Notes: generated from the letters alone by a model not told the origin. A DNA stretch of 64,000 nt from Ditylenchus dipsaci (GCA_004194705.1 SADC01001294.1:124001-188000); one strand, 5' to 3'; positions 52,173 to 63,302 are shown, counted from the stretch's first letter. Numbers and translations: made by a program.

Positions 52173-52613
52173 GACTTTAAAGATTAAAGATTATAAGTCG
52201 TAAACACACAAGAGAGAACAATAGCAATAAAAGCTACGGCAAAATAACGGACTATGCCAACAAAATAACCAGAACAAAGAGTAAGGGCTTATTTGTCACA
52301 AAATAATAAGTGTGATCGACTGGGGTGAATCGGCTGGGGGTGAATCGGCCGGGGTGAATCGGCTGGGGGTGAATCGGCTGGGGGTGAATCGGTCGGGGGT
52401 GAATCGGCCCGGGGGTGAATTGTCCTGGGGGTGAATTGTCCGTGTCCCTATCCTGACTAGTAGCACTACATGCCGAGCCGAGGGCAGGGTTAGCAAAATG
52501 TGGCCGATCAGCCCGAAAAAATCGGCCGCATTCAGCCAACTCCGACCAAGTTGACTACTATGATGTATTTTAACAAATCAGACAAAAACCAACGCTTATA
52601 AAAATTACAGATA

Positions 52614-52799
52614 CAGTCAACTCTCGATTTAACGAACCCTCGATTTAACGAAACTCTTGATTTAACGAACTTTTTTTCAACGCCTATTTGGCCAGCGATT
52701 AAATAAAATGACTAAAATTAACTCTTGATTTAACGAAACTCTCGGTTTAACGAACATTTCTTCCGGTCCCCAGGGGTCCGTTAAATCGAGAGTTGACTG
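52614..52799. repeat. Pogo-like MITE, tag tttaacgaac
   Basis: Termini CAGTCAACTCTCGATTTAAC / complement, TA on the left and CA on the right. The tag 'tcgatttaacgaa' is repeated about six times. Confidence 0.8.
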
Positions 52800-52877
52800 C
52801 AAAACAAAAAAGATCATTTCTTAGCAATATTCATTTAAAGTCATATATGAGCACAAACAAGACAGGCATTTACACAG

Positions 52878-55030
52878 TTACAATAACACTGGATTTTTCG
52901 AATATGTCGAGAGTTCATTGAGTTCTTGAAGTAGTGCATACGTTGGGGTAGTCGAATTGACATCTGCAACAGGCATTATCCGAGCTATACTGTTTGGCGA
53001 GTACTTGTCGAGAGAGACAAACACAAGCAAAAGTAGAAGGCTTCCCAACAAGTCGCTTAAAGAAGTCAAGAGGGGAATCGCATTGTAATCTGGGTCCAGA
53101 CCAAGCCTCCAACAGACGTCGAAAAATAAAAGATTAGGCGAGGTCACGTAACACAAGGCACACAACTCACCTACAATCACTTGGCAGAAAAACATGAATA
53201 CAATGAGCTAAAAACATAAAGAATGAGATTGCTGCCAAACGAAGAACCGACCAAGAAAAGGCTGGCCAACAAGTAACTTATGCAGAATGGCGCATTAATC
53301 ATGTGCTGGTATCCTCCGATGGCTAGCACAATAACAGCAAAGAACAGTTGGGTAGGCATAGCAGCGAAGATCATTGTAAGCGCTACTTTCGAATGGATAT
53401 CTGAAAAACGATTACTGTGAATACCAGTTGCACGAAATGCTTGCGAATATCGCACGGCCTACCTTTACCACAAAAGGTGGTTAATGGATTGAATGACTTG
53501 CACAACGACCCTTTCGGAGCTTTTCCCATTTGAAGATCTGATACATGCAAATTGGAAGCGAGACGACTAGCTTGAATTGCACAACGGTTACCAACAAGAC
53601 CGACAAGGAGAGGCTGGAGAATCGTGTATCCGTCATACCTTGAGTGCACTTTCTGGAGAACGTATCCACCACCACTGAAAAAAAACATTTATACTCATTA
53701 CGAATATAGAGGAATGATACCCGCTGATGATTGCAGACATAATGAGTGTGACCCATCCCGTGTACAGCGCACTTCGAGTGCTAGAGTGTGAACTGGCTAG
53801 CCAAAACCAGAATGGTAGCGTCGCTAGGAATATGGTCAACGTGACTAAACTAATGAAGCTGCATTTATTGGAGTAGCAGAATAGCTGGAGCCATCCAATA
53901 GAAGCCTGAACAGAACGGTAGTAACTGTAGCATAATTGATGATGGATAATCATTTTCGATGGCGCAAATTTACTTTTTCTCGACGCAAATACACTTTTAT
54001 GGTGCAGACTTACTAGTTCTTGGGGCGAATTCATTAAATTTAAAGCCGACTTCTACTAATTTGCGCCAGGGAATGTTAAATCTGCGTCATCGAGAACGAT
54101 TATCCATGGATGATAGACATGCTAATGACTGCCGAATAGCGCAAATGTGGGAGAACGTACAAAGAAGAAGAGCGTCGACAAGTCACCTATTGAGGAAGCC
54201 AGCGGAATGCTTACATTGTCTAAAAAAAGTAGATGTACACAAACAACACATATCTCGTTTCTACTAGCTACCAGGATTGAATTTGAAGCGAGTAGCAATG
54301 AGAATCACCATTACCAGGCAGAAATCAATAAAGAGCGAAGATATCGAGGCAGTAGAGACAGCAGTGGCAAGGAGGATCACGATAGGCCAACCACCCATCT
54401 GCATGAAAAGACAAGTTCACAAGATATTATAAAATTGCACAATAAGCAAACCGAGAAGTCGATCAAAATACATAAAGCAGCGATAGCCAATGACACAGTT
54501 ATGGTATGACTTTGAGAGAGACCAGCATTTGCGCGAACCAAGCCCCACAAATCCTTCCGCGTCTTCATAGCGCCAGTATGAGTGCAAGTAGCCAGCCTCG
54601 ATGCGAAATTCATTTCCAGATTTCCCTTCAGATCGAGCAAAGGTGTTGTCAAAGAGAACGCAACAGGAATTGCAGAGAATAGTGTTGATTTACTCACATA
54701 ATCCAGATAGAGACCTGTACCAACCAGACCGAATCCTGCCAAAATAAGAGGAAGCTGACTCTAAAATAAGCCAATAAGACCAGCATAGCCAAGAATGCAC
54801 CACAAACATACCTCAAGCAAAAATGAACAAACTGTCTCTTGCTTCTTGGGCATCTTTTCTTTGAGGCTGCCACTGCTTGTTTCAATACTGTCGGTTCTTG
54901 AATCAGATGCTCGTGCTCCCGCTGGTTTGATTATGACTGATTCGATGCCCTCTTCGTCTGTGCGGAAAGAAACACTGAATTCGTCACCTGTTTTTTCGAT
55001 TGGATACATAGCCACTGGAGGGGATGTCAT
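52878..55030 (-). CDS. SLC41A: SLC41-type Mg2+ transporter (MgtE family)
   Basis: Eight exons (55030-54812, 54760-54452, 54398-54272, 54219-54161, 53905-53721, 53674-53463, 53400-53252 and 53207-52878) join in phase into 530 codons including the stop, close to vertebrate SLC41A1 (513 aa). A polar N-terminus is followed by two MgtE-like halves. The first has LLDLKGNLEMNFASRLAT and DNVSIPLASSIGDLSTL; the second has LVGNRCAIQASRLASN and LDPDYNAIPLLTSLSDLLG. These motifs line the cation path in the family, which moves Mg2+ across the plasma membrane. The start Met sits after a short leader spliced at 55049, and the gene diverges from the DWNN gene at 55724. Exon boundaries are canonical; intron 4 holds a small transposon. 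Confidence 0.9.
53944..54105. mobile_element. 162-bp MULE/Foldback-like element in SLC41 intron
   Basis: The ends GGATAATCATTTTCGATG / CATCGAGAACGATTATCC are flanked by ATTGATGAT (53935-53943) and ATGGATGAT (54106-54114), 8 of 9. Array units are 'ggcgcaaatttactttt'. A related array, with its own right end, lies at 62030-62259. Confidence 0.8.
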
Positions 55031-55723
55031 AAGAACAGTTGCTCGTATCTAAAAATCCGATAAAATAGAAGAATTTATAGTGTCAGTGTGAATGCAAAGG
55101 TGATTGACGTCTATCACCTCACTTAGGCGAAAAACAATGTGCTCAGTTATCATTTTACAGGTAAGTATGACAACATTATCTACGGCAACCGATTGCTGCC
55201 ATGGACAGAAAGATGCTCAAAATCGTAAATTGAACAAATGTGCCGCCAAGAATTTTCGCCTTCAGAATTTTTGAATTCTGAACAGCGATTTGAAAAAGTT
55301 TTTTTTCTGAAGTTGATGATTCGTAGACCCCGAGAAGATTTATAGAATGATTTTTTTGAGTAGCTACAGGCATACTTCGGCGGAACAAGTAACAAATTAT
55401 GTTGCACAACTTGTGTTACGTTGGACTATGCCTGAATCCAATGAATAGAGAAAAGAAAAAGCACATACATTTTACATTTTTTGTTTGTAAATCCCTATGT
55501 CTCATCACCATTAACACCGATTCGGAAACACAAATTTCCAGCCTGTTATTGCTAACCAGTCTTACTGCCCTCTCAATAACAACAGTGTTTTACAAGAAAC
55601 AAAGTATGACTCATATTTGTGTGTTATAAAATCTCATATACCCGTATTTCACAATCAATTTACTTGTTGCGGGCTCAAAAATTTGCAGTCCAAACATTTA
55701 AATAAAGTCTAGTAATATTTAGC
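55031..55723. promoter_or_regulatory. Divergent intergenic region between SLC41 and the DWNN gene
   Basis: About 690 bp separate the two start codons. An acceptor at 55050 (minus strand) suggests an untranslated SLC41 leader exon upstream. No transposon is recognised here, in contrast to nearly every other interval in the window, which fits a shared promoter. Confidence 0.5.
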
Positions 55724-57433
55724 ATGTCTGCTATTCATTACAAGTTTCGCTCAGCTCTTGAGTACTCAACTCTTCTCTTCGATGGATTGTCTATTTCGGT
55801 GGAAGAGCTTAAACTCAAGATATTCAGCAAGGAGGGCATCCGAGTTGAATCATTCGATCTGACAATTTCCAATCCAAATACCAAGCAGCAGTACACAAAC
55901 AATGAACTCATTCCTCGAAATTCTTCTGTTATCGTGCAAAGAATTCCGCGAGAGAATGCAGGCCGCTTGCCGAAATTACAGTATTTTCCAACTTTAACAT
56001 TTATGGATTTAATTTTTTGCGAGTTTCAGGAACACGAGCACCTCAGGAATTGTCGCAGCCAGTAACAGCAATTCATCTCTGCGAAACGCTGATCATGTGC
56101 CATCAGTAGGGTTTTACATCTACTCTAAAGCTGATTCTACACCTGATCTATTCCTTTATTCCAGGAAGGATTTTCTATAATGACTGAGCAAGAGCGTTTA
56201 GAACACGTCAAGAATGTCTCTTATCAGAAGTATCACCCGCAGAAGTTTGTTTGCTTCATATTTTATAGGGATGGCTTAGAAGGAGTCCAGATTTTTTCAA
56301 TAACTTGAACGCTTCCGAAAACCAAGCATTCATTATTCAATCTCTTTTCCGTCGTGTTTTATTCTAGTAGCGTCAAAAATTTTACGCGGAGCTAAGTCTT
56401 TTCGCGTTTATAGAAATTCGGAACTAGAGAATTCGACTTAGAGAAAAAATTATGGCCATTCAAAAAGGGGCGAATTTATTGACGAATCTTATACTAGGGT
56501 AAGATTTGATCGGGCTTTTTCGACCTGTTGAAAATTGGTTTTAGGATTTGGTTTTCGGTGGACATGCATTAACCGCGGTTTCGGATTATTTTTGCCCTGA
56601 GTCAAGTGGGATCTGTTGTAACTGACTTTTGGTTAGACGTCTAGTCCGGTTGACTCATCGCATTCTACCTTGCTATATATGCTATATGGACTATTTAAAA
56701 TGTGGCTTAGAGAACTAGAAAACTAGGCTCAAAATGCGTGCTTGCTTTGAAGAAGGGATAATTTCTGAAAGAGTGGCCTTTAGCAGCCATCTCACTGGAA
56801 AATCTAATCCCAGAACTCCAAAAATTTCTTTATGTTTAGTTATAAGAAGTGGAGCGTGGAAGCATGCCGAAACACCCGCCTTCGTCTTACGTGTGTAATC
56901 AATGCCTACAGGTCTACAACTTTTTCGATTACAAATTGTGACATTCTTATGAGCGGCATTCAACTGGCATCCATTTCAACTGGCAACCATTGAAACTTTT
57001 GATTGAAAATCGACAATTTTGACAATAAAAGTTTTCGGAAAGTCACCTCAAACCAAATCTCTTCCTGAATCCGAATACGTTGAGATCAGGTCCGAAAAAT
57101 TTCAGGAAGCTGAGATATCTTTTAAAGTAGGGAAGTGGTCCGAATTTTCTGTGTGGTCTACTCAAAATATCAATATCTCAGCTTCCTGGAATTTTTCGGA
57201 ATTGATCTCAACGGATTCGGATTGAGGAAGAGATTTTGGTATTAGGGGTGACTTTCCGAAAACTTTTACTGTCAAAATTGTCGATTTTTCAAATCAAAAG
57301 TTTCAATGGTTGCCAGTTAAAATGGATGCCAGTTGATATTTTACCCATTCTTATATCTTTATGTTGTTATTTTCAGCCTGGTCACTGGTATCGCGACTGT
57401 CCGCTCTTGGCTTCACTCACTCGTCGTCATTAG
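55724..57433 (+). CDS. RBBP6: RBBP6-like DWNN and zinc-knuckle protein
   Basis: Exons 55724-55980, 56030-56105, 56165 to about 56244/56248, about 56870-56911 and 57377-57433. The first encodes a DWNN ubiquitin-like domain (MSAIHYKFRSALEYSTLLFDG, ending SSVIVQRIPREN). Next comes a Ser/Asn-rich segment, then MTEQERLEHVKNVSYQKYHP, and a CCHC knuckle split across the last two exons (VCNQC...PGHWYRDC). The stop follows only ten residues later. RBBP6/Mpe1 proteins act in mRNA 3'-end processing and as ubiquitin ligases; here no RING or RS region is visible, giving about 180 residues. The acceptor of exon 4 is not fixed. Intron 4 contains a foldback. The call rests on clear DWNN similarity. Confidence 0.82.
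56958..57342. repeat. Foldback element in DWNN-gene intron
   Basis: Arms starting 'caactggcatccatttcaac' and complementary 'aaaatggatgccagttg' span about 385 bp with good pairing ('tcaggaagctgagatatc' and complement). Confidence 0.75.
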
Positions 57434-57751
57434 AAGAGCTAGTTGGTTGACTACAATGAAAATAATTGAAAGTAACGCGCATGTTGTCTCTATGTCCTTA
57501 AACTTTAAAAGCAATAAATTGGAACGCTCGTTGACGTTGGCTTTGTCGTGGTCTTGAAAGTTTTTGTCGTTGTTGTCCGTTGCGGGTAATTTTGAATAAA
57601 TATAAGTCTTCGATAATTTGTGATGCTTATTCCTTTTGGGGAATTCGGGAAAAGATTTCGAAAAATGGTGTTGAGAAAGTGTCGGACCCTAGGCGGAAAC
57701 GAGCTTTAGGGGCGTCTGTTTACGACTGCTATACGATTCGATACACCCATT

Positions 57752-58869
57752 GGGTGCGCGACAGTTCAAAGTATGGACAATTCACAGTCTGGGACAATTT
57801 ACAGTATGGACAATTCACAGTCGGGACAATTCACAGTCTGAGACGCAGTTTACATTTTCTCACATTTTGTACCAATTCAAAGGACAAATTTTATTGGCTG
57901 TGTATATATTCGTATTTCCGAATTTAGAAAACGATTCATCTCGCGACAAATATTTTTGAATTAGGGCTTGTTCGCTAAAAGATCTATTTGATAGTATCCA
58001 AACTGCGATATCCTATACCCAAACCACAAAACCTGGGATGGGTACGCTCAGGTGAGCACATTGCTGGCCTGTAAAATTATTTTTTTGCAAATAAAAAACC
58101 CCGTTTTCTAACCTAATATTCTGTGGGGATAATGTTTGTCAGAACTGAACTTGTGGTTTTAGCTACTCAAACTCTAAAACTCAAGATAGGTACAACCTGA
58201 ACAGGTGGATATCCACTTGGACGGCTTAAAAATGAAACATGAATAAATTAAAAAAGTTTTAATGCTATAATACCTAAAAATGGGTAGAGAATTTGATTTA
58301 ATAATGCTTAAATTCCGATTTTAGCCACCCGAGCCCTAAATATAGATAAGGTACCTTTGACTGAGATGGACAGAGATAAATATACCGCAAAATGGCGCAT
58401 AAAAAAATTTGGCCAATGTTGGAAACAAACCATTTTTCCTGGGTGTATGTTCTTGGCAGCGTCGACTGTAGCTTTAAATCAGGTGTATACCTATACCAGA
58501 AGATTAGGTTAGGTATACCTCTATGGTATAGGTCTCAGTGTAAGGTATACGGGTGTGCCAGTAGGGCGGGTAGATGATGAATAGTAATAACAAGGCCTGA
58601 AATTTAGGTAGACTTTCCTTAATACTTCTTACATGGACTTCTACGCACCACTCTACAACATGAAAATTTTGACCGAATCTCGAAAAAAAGATATCAAAAA
58701 GTCCAGAAGAAGAAAAAAAGAATCAGCTTTGCGTACTTAATTTCCGGATGCATTAATATTTAGGTATTTTCGGATGCTTTTTTGTGAATTCGATCAGACT
58801 GTGAATTGTCGCAGACTGTGAATTGTCCCATACTGCGAACTGTCCCAGACTGTGAATTGTCCGTGTCCC
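57752..58869. mobile_element. MULE/Foldback-like element, array unit gacaattcacagtctg
   Basis: 1118 bp. The left end GGGTGCGCGACAGTTC and right end (inward) GGGACACGGACAATTC are nearly the same as at 51098-52448. Flanked by ACACCCATT (57743-57751) and ACACCGATT (58870-58878), 8 of 9. Arms are arrays of 'ggacaattcacagtctg' (57765-57842; inverted 58795-58862). The interior has no recognised gene. Confidence 0.88.
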
Positions 58870-59046
58870 ACACCGATTTGATACGTTAATTTATCATTTC
58901 TTACAGTATGTCATAAATAAAATTTGAGACTGTTTTTTACGATCCTTTTATTAATCCTTTCATTTTTCACTCGTTTTGCATCAAATCTAATATTGATGAC
59001 CCTATACTACCTTTAAAAACTAAGCAGAAAACTTAAAGGGGGAGTG

Positions 59047-59715
59047 TATCTCTTTTCCGCATCTGGTCCCGCAGGGAAAACGTTTAAATTCAAATTAAAC
59101 CACTTTCGGAGATTGATGGTTCGAATCTCTCTGGGTTGTAAATCGCAGCTTTTTTAGCGATTGAGCTGAAGTTGTCCTAAAAAATATATCGACGAATCGA
59201 TCGGAAAGATTTCCGGGATTGCTTTTTAGTAAAAAGTGTATTGAATTTGCGAAATCAGCCAGAAACCAAATATTTCAGTTTATGTCTATTTTATCTATCG
59301 GTCTATTTTATTTTAGCCATTTTCTATTTTATGTTAGCCATTTTCTTGAGTCCGAAATAGGCAAGGTACCTCATAAAAAATCTAGACATCAAATAGATAT
59401 AGACAGTACGTCAAAAATTACTTCAGAAATCGGGTAGCTTAGTAAGCTTTATTTACAAAAATTACCGATTTTCGGATGAAAGTCGAATTTCTATTCTTGG
59501 TTTTAACTGTAGCTCAGCTATAATGCTTGTGGAATCATGCCTGATGATCTAGCTCGGTCTGCAAGACCCAGACAATTATTTTTGTAAATGTCAAATAACA
59601 TGTGAAAAAATAAAGTTTACAACCATGGGGATTCGAACCAGCAACCTCCGAAAGGGTTTCATTTGAATTTAAACGTTTTCCATGCGGGACCAGATACGGA
59701 CAAGAGTTGCAACAC
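59047..59715. repeat. Inverted pair of tRNA-like (SINE-like) segments
   Basis: A roughly 110-bp segment (59047-59150, plus) and its inverted copy (59615-59715) share 'atctggtcccgca', 'ggaaaacgtttaaattcaaa' and a tRNA-type B box (ggttcgaatctc on plus; ggttcgaatcccc on minus). No clear A box or cloverleaf was found. These could be tRNA-derived SINE heads or decayed tRNA genes. Confidence 0.5.
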
Positions 59716-60217
59716 AATTTGCAACCCGATTCATAGACTTACCACATGAAAAAAGCCCAAACAGTAAAGAAAAGCAATGCCAAATGGTCTATCACTAAGA
59801 AGCTCAGCTCACCACACGGAGTCAACGTTTTGAGGTTATTGTTGAAAATATATTTGGTGCGGAAAGAAGTGCCATTAGGATCAAAACCACAGAGTTGGAA
59901 TAAAGTTTGGATGTCTTTGCTTTGCTCAGCTGCATGTCTTCTATTATCTAATAATCGCTAAGTATAATCGTTAAGTACCCAAGTCTGGAGTGGATGTTTT
60001 TCTCAATCTGTAACTCAACAACTTATATGACATCTACGCTATTCACAAATAATAAGTAAACCATTGAAATCAGGTACTTCAAAATTTCAGCAATAAGCTT
60101 GCTCTATCAAATTTAGCACCGATCAGTGTCTGTGTGACCTGTTTTGGTGGATAGGAGGGAGGTGATAGGGTAAGTGCATGACTGACTTGCTATGTCATGC
60201 TCATTTGGTGACTTAAT

Positions 60218-61559
60218 TTAAAGAGAGGGTGAAAGCTGTTAAGGAGATAGTCTCGACACGAAAGGATTACTCATAGTTTTTTGTTTTTTAAATGTGGGTT
60301 TTGAGCCATATTTGTCGAAACTCGGCGTTGCGATCTCAGACAAACTTGTGCAGAATTAAAAGTTGGATTAGCATCATCAATATTAGAATTTCTGAATTTC
60401 GTCAAAAAAATTCCATAAAAATTGAAATGGAAAAGAAGAAAACTATCGAAAAAATATTGATTAGTTTTCTTTTCCATTTCGATTTTTAGAGCATTTTTTG
60501 ACAAAATTCTGATATTGCTGATGTTAATCTAACTTTTAATTCTGCACAAGTTTGTCTGAGATTGCATCACCGAGTTATCGACAAAATATGGCTCAAAAAC
60601 CACATTTAAAAAACAGAAAAACTAAGAGTAATCCTTTCGTGTCAAGACTATCTCCTTAACAGCTTTCACCCGGCATAATATGATTTGGCTCACGAAAAAG
60701 CTGAAATATGCGACGAAAAAGGTTATTTCTGCCACGAAAAACGACATGCTACGAAAAGATGAAATGTACCACGAAAAAGATTATTTATGCCACCAAAAAG
60801 ATTATTTATGCACGAAAAATATTATTTAAGCGCTGAAAAGAAATTTAAGTCAAAATTTTGCGGGAATTTAAATTTTATAGACATATAATGACTTGATTGC
60901 TCAGAATCCCACCCCAAGTGGCCAGACGCCACTGAAAATGGTTTTTTATGGGGTTTACTAAAGGGGGGGGGGTAAACTTTTTGCAAAAAATCGATTGAGC
61001 GGATCAAAATTCGGGTCAGATGGGCTTAATCGCTCAGAATTCCATACTGAACCGTTCTCAACCACCTAGAACCACCCTAAACCATCCTAATCTTCTCCAA
61101 AACAGCATCTAACTACCCTAAATCAGTGTTTAGAGTGGTCTTAGGTGGTTGAGAACGGTTCAGTATGGAATTCTGAGCGATTAAGCCCATCTGACCCGAA
61201 TTTTGATCCGCTCAATCGATTTTTTGCAAAAAGTTTACCCCCCCTTTAGTAAACCCCATAAAAAACCAATTTTGAGTGGCGTCTGGCCACTTGGGGGTGG
61301 GATTCTGAGCAATCCAAGTCATTATATGTCTATAAATTTAAATTCCCGCAAAATTTTGACTTAAATTTCTTTTCAGCGCTTAAATAATATTTTTCGTGGC
61401 ATAAATAATCTTTTTGGTGGCATAAATAATCTTTTTCGTGGTACATTTCATCTTTTTCGTAGCATGTCGTTTTTCGTGGCAGAAATAACCTTTTTCGTCG
61501 CATATTTCAGCTTTTTCGTGAGCCAAATCATTATAAGCCCTTTCACCCTCCCTTTAAAA
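60218..61559. repeat. Foldback MITE (ggtgaaagctgttaagg), split by a later insertion
   Basis: The outer element runs 60218-60671 and resumes at 61549-61559. Its arms 'gggtgaaagctgttaaggag' and 'ctccttaacagctttcaccc' and 'cacgaaaggattactc' with its complement pair well. It is interrupted by the element 60672-61539. Another copy lies at 63303-63755. Confidence 0.75.
60672..61539. mobile_element. MULE/Foldback-like element, array unit acgaaaaagattatttatgcc
   Basis: 868 bp, flanked by an exact 9-bp duplication CTTTCACCC (60663-60671 and 61540-61548). The ends are GGCATAATATGATTTGG / CCAAATCATTATAAGCC. Arms are arrays of about 20-bp units 'cacgaaaaagattatttatg'. The arms are nearly identical out to the centre near 61100. 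Confidence 0.88.
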
Positions 61560-61610
61560 GGGGATGACCAGATCTGATGTGTCATGCCCATGTAATCTCG
61601 ATCACTCATA

Positions 61611-61848
61611 CCGTATTTTCTCTATTAGAAGCCCCCCTTGTTAAAAATCGTGTTTGTGGCATTGCGTTTTGACCTATTTTTTGAAGACTGCTCACAGGCA
61701 ATTTACTGCTCCTTTTGTAGCTATTGAGATGAGCTGCTAAATGAGTGGTAACTTGTCCAAGAGCAGTCTTCAAAAAACGAGTCAAAAACACAATGCCAGA
61801 AACACGATTTTGAATAGGGGGGGTGGGCTTTTATCAGAGGAAATACGG
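61611..61848. repeat. TA-flanked foldback (ccgtattttctctatta)
   Basis: Left CCGTATTTTCTCTATTAG and right 'tcagaggaaatacgg' are flanked by TA. Inner arms 'gttttgacctattttttgaag' and complement also pair. Single termini of this type recur near 13515, 23265, 23506 and 33525. Confidence 0.7.
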
Positions 61849-62029
61849 TATGTCCTTTTCCATCAGAGATTTTCGCATATAAGAGTCACATTTTGAGAGA
61901 CTAAGTCAGAAAGTCGGAAATTTTGGAATTGAGGTTTTTCCACTGGATACCCTATTTATCATACGCTGAGAAGGATGGCGCCATCAAAATCGGGATGTAC
62001 AGAGTCCATTTTACTTTTTATTCACTTTT

Positions 62030-62259
62030 TTGGCGCAAATACACTTTGCCAAAATTATTCGGCGCTAATAATGATCGTATCGGCTCAAATATACTTTTTT
62101 ATGGCGCAGATTTACTAGCTCTTGGCGCAAAGTAACTAAATTTACGCCAAGAAAAGGAAATATGTGAAGTTGAGACGAAAAAAAGTTTATTTGAGCCAGT
62201 TAATTTTGCGCTAAGAAAAAGTATATTTGCGCCTTCGAATAACGATCGATCGATTATCC
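62030..62259. repeat. Array of ggcgcaaatayacttt units
   Basis: Both orientations of 'ggcgcaaatacactt' are present, ending in gattatcc. It matches the small element at 53944-54105, but its left end was not located. Confidence 0.5.
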
Positions 62260-62264
62260 ATAAA

Positions 62265-63043
62265 GGTTACCACTAGCTAATTTACTTTTTTCTGTAGCAG
62301 ATCCGATTTTAGTCTGTAGCACATATACTTGAGGTAGTGTGCTTATTTATTTATTCTAAATTCTCAAAACTTGTATTCTGAGTTTATGAAAAACTTTGAC
62401 TTCATAAAAGACAGAAAAAATTAATTGCTGGTAAAGCCGCTGGGCTCTAGTCTAATCTAGCACACACACCTGGCACACTCTCGGCTGCTTCATTACTCAG
62501 CAACCTCTGATGGATAAGTAATGAAATTGCGCAAGCTTACCGAATTTACCATAAATACAATGCATGATGATAATTCTATCAACCTTAGCCACACTATGCT
62601 CCACCACTTCGGAAAGAGCAAGACTTCAGTCCGTACATTTTTGGATCTCTACGGGCTTTTTCTTGCGAAGAAAAGCGTGTTGGCGGAAATAGCCGGGCAC
62701 AAGTGGGATCTTCTGCCAACTGCCTATGATCTTTCAGGAATTTGCAATTTTCATGTGCTGGATCAAACCGAAATTCTTGGTTTTGTTTTCTCGAACACCG
62801 GTTTTCGGTCTAAAAAGACTGAAAATAATACGCGATTAAGCGCATCGACAGATATGTATATTTCTGAAGTTTTTAGAAATAAATAAGCACACTACCTCAA
62901 GTATATGTGCTACAAAATGAGTGAATTTGCTACAGAAAAAAGTAAATTTGCCACAAATAAAAGTTGATTAGATACAAAAAAATTGCCACAAAAAACATTT
63001 TTGCTACAAAAAAGTAAATTAGCTACAGAAAAAATGATTAACC
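62265..63043. mobile_element. MULE/Foldback-like element carrying an ORF, unit ttgctacagaaaaaagtaaa
   Basis: 779 bp. The left end is GGTTACCACTAGC and the right end (inward) GGTTAATC. Flanked by ATCCATAAA (62256-62264) and GTCCATAAA (63044-63052), 8 of 9. The right arm is an array of 'tttgctacagaaaaaagtaa' units and the left arm a shorter one; inner arms 'tagcacatatacttgaggtag' pair with 62885-62912. Confidence 0.75.
62521..62886 (+). CDS. 121-codon ORF inside a foldback element, unrecognised
   Basis: An ATG-started frame reads MKLRKLTEFTINTMHDDNS and stops at 62886, just inside the right inner arm. Composition looks protein-like (mixed hydrophobic and charged residues, no low complexity). 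No family is recognised and no membrane segment stands out. It is either a captured host gene piece or part of a transposon gene. Confidence 0.35.
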   Translation: MKLRKLTEFTINTMHDDNSINLSHTMLHHFGKSKTSVRTFLDLYGLFLAKKSVLAEIAGHKWDLLPTAYDLSGICNFHVLDQTEILGFVFSNTGFRSKKTENNTRLSASTDMYISEVFRNK

Positions 63044-63302
63044 GTCCATAAAAACCTCGCTTTTAAATTTAAAATTCCACTCGAGACAACAAAAATTTAA
63101 TATAGAACTTTTAGAACTCTTTCAAATGTTTTTGTCTCAAGCGGAATTTAAAATCTGAATGCGAGTTATTATGTTAATGCAGTTTTACAAGAAAATTTAC
63201 CATGCCGAGCACGATTCTGATGTCAGAATCAAAGGTTTGGCTATGAAAATTTGAATTTTGGACCCTAGTATAGAATACAAACCCCCCCCCAAACTTATGC
63301 CT

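Larger units (their letters stand above)
51098..52448. mobile_element. MULE/Foldback-like element with transposase remnant, unit gattcacccccagcc
   Basis: 1351 bp, flanked by the exact 9-bp duplication TATCCTGAC (51089-51097 and 52449-52457). The left end is GGGTGCGCGACAATTC and the right end (inward) GGGACACGGACAATTC. Arms are arrays of about 14-bp units 'cgattcacccccagc' (51110-51240; inverted 52318-52440). The interior holds a MULE-type transposase remnant on the minus strand, itself interrupted by a pogo-like MITE. Confidence 0.9.

Noticed and set aside
53944..54105. Possible extra SLC41 exon
   Set aside because: The sequence is a small transposon with its own 9-bp duplication; SLC41 exons on both sides join in phase without it.
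55180..55407. 75-77 codon minus-strand frames upstream of SLC41
   Set aside because: Two overlapping frames, no domain; the position fits an untranslated leader or promoter region better.
59600..59720. Functional tRNA gene
   Set aside because: Only the B box is convincing; no acceptor stem or anticodon arm can be drawn.
59746..59961. 71-codon plus-strand ORF
   Set aside because: Lys-rich frame with no family resemblance and no splice or promoter context.
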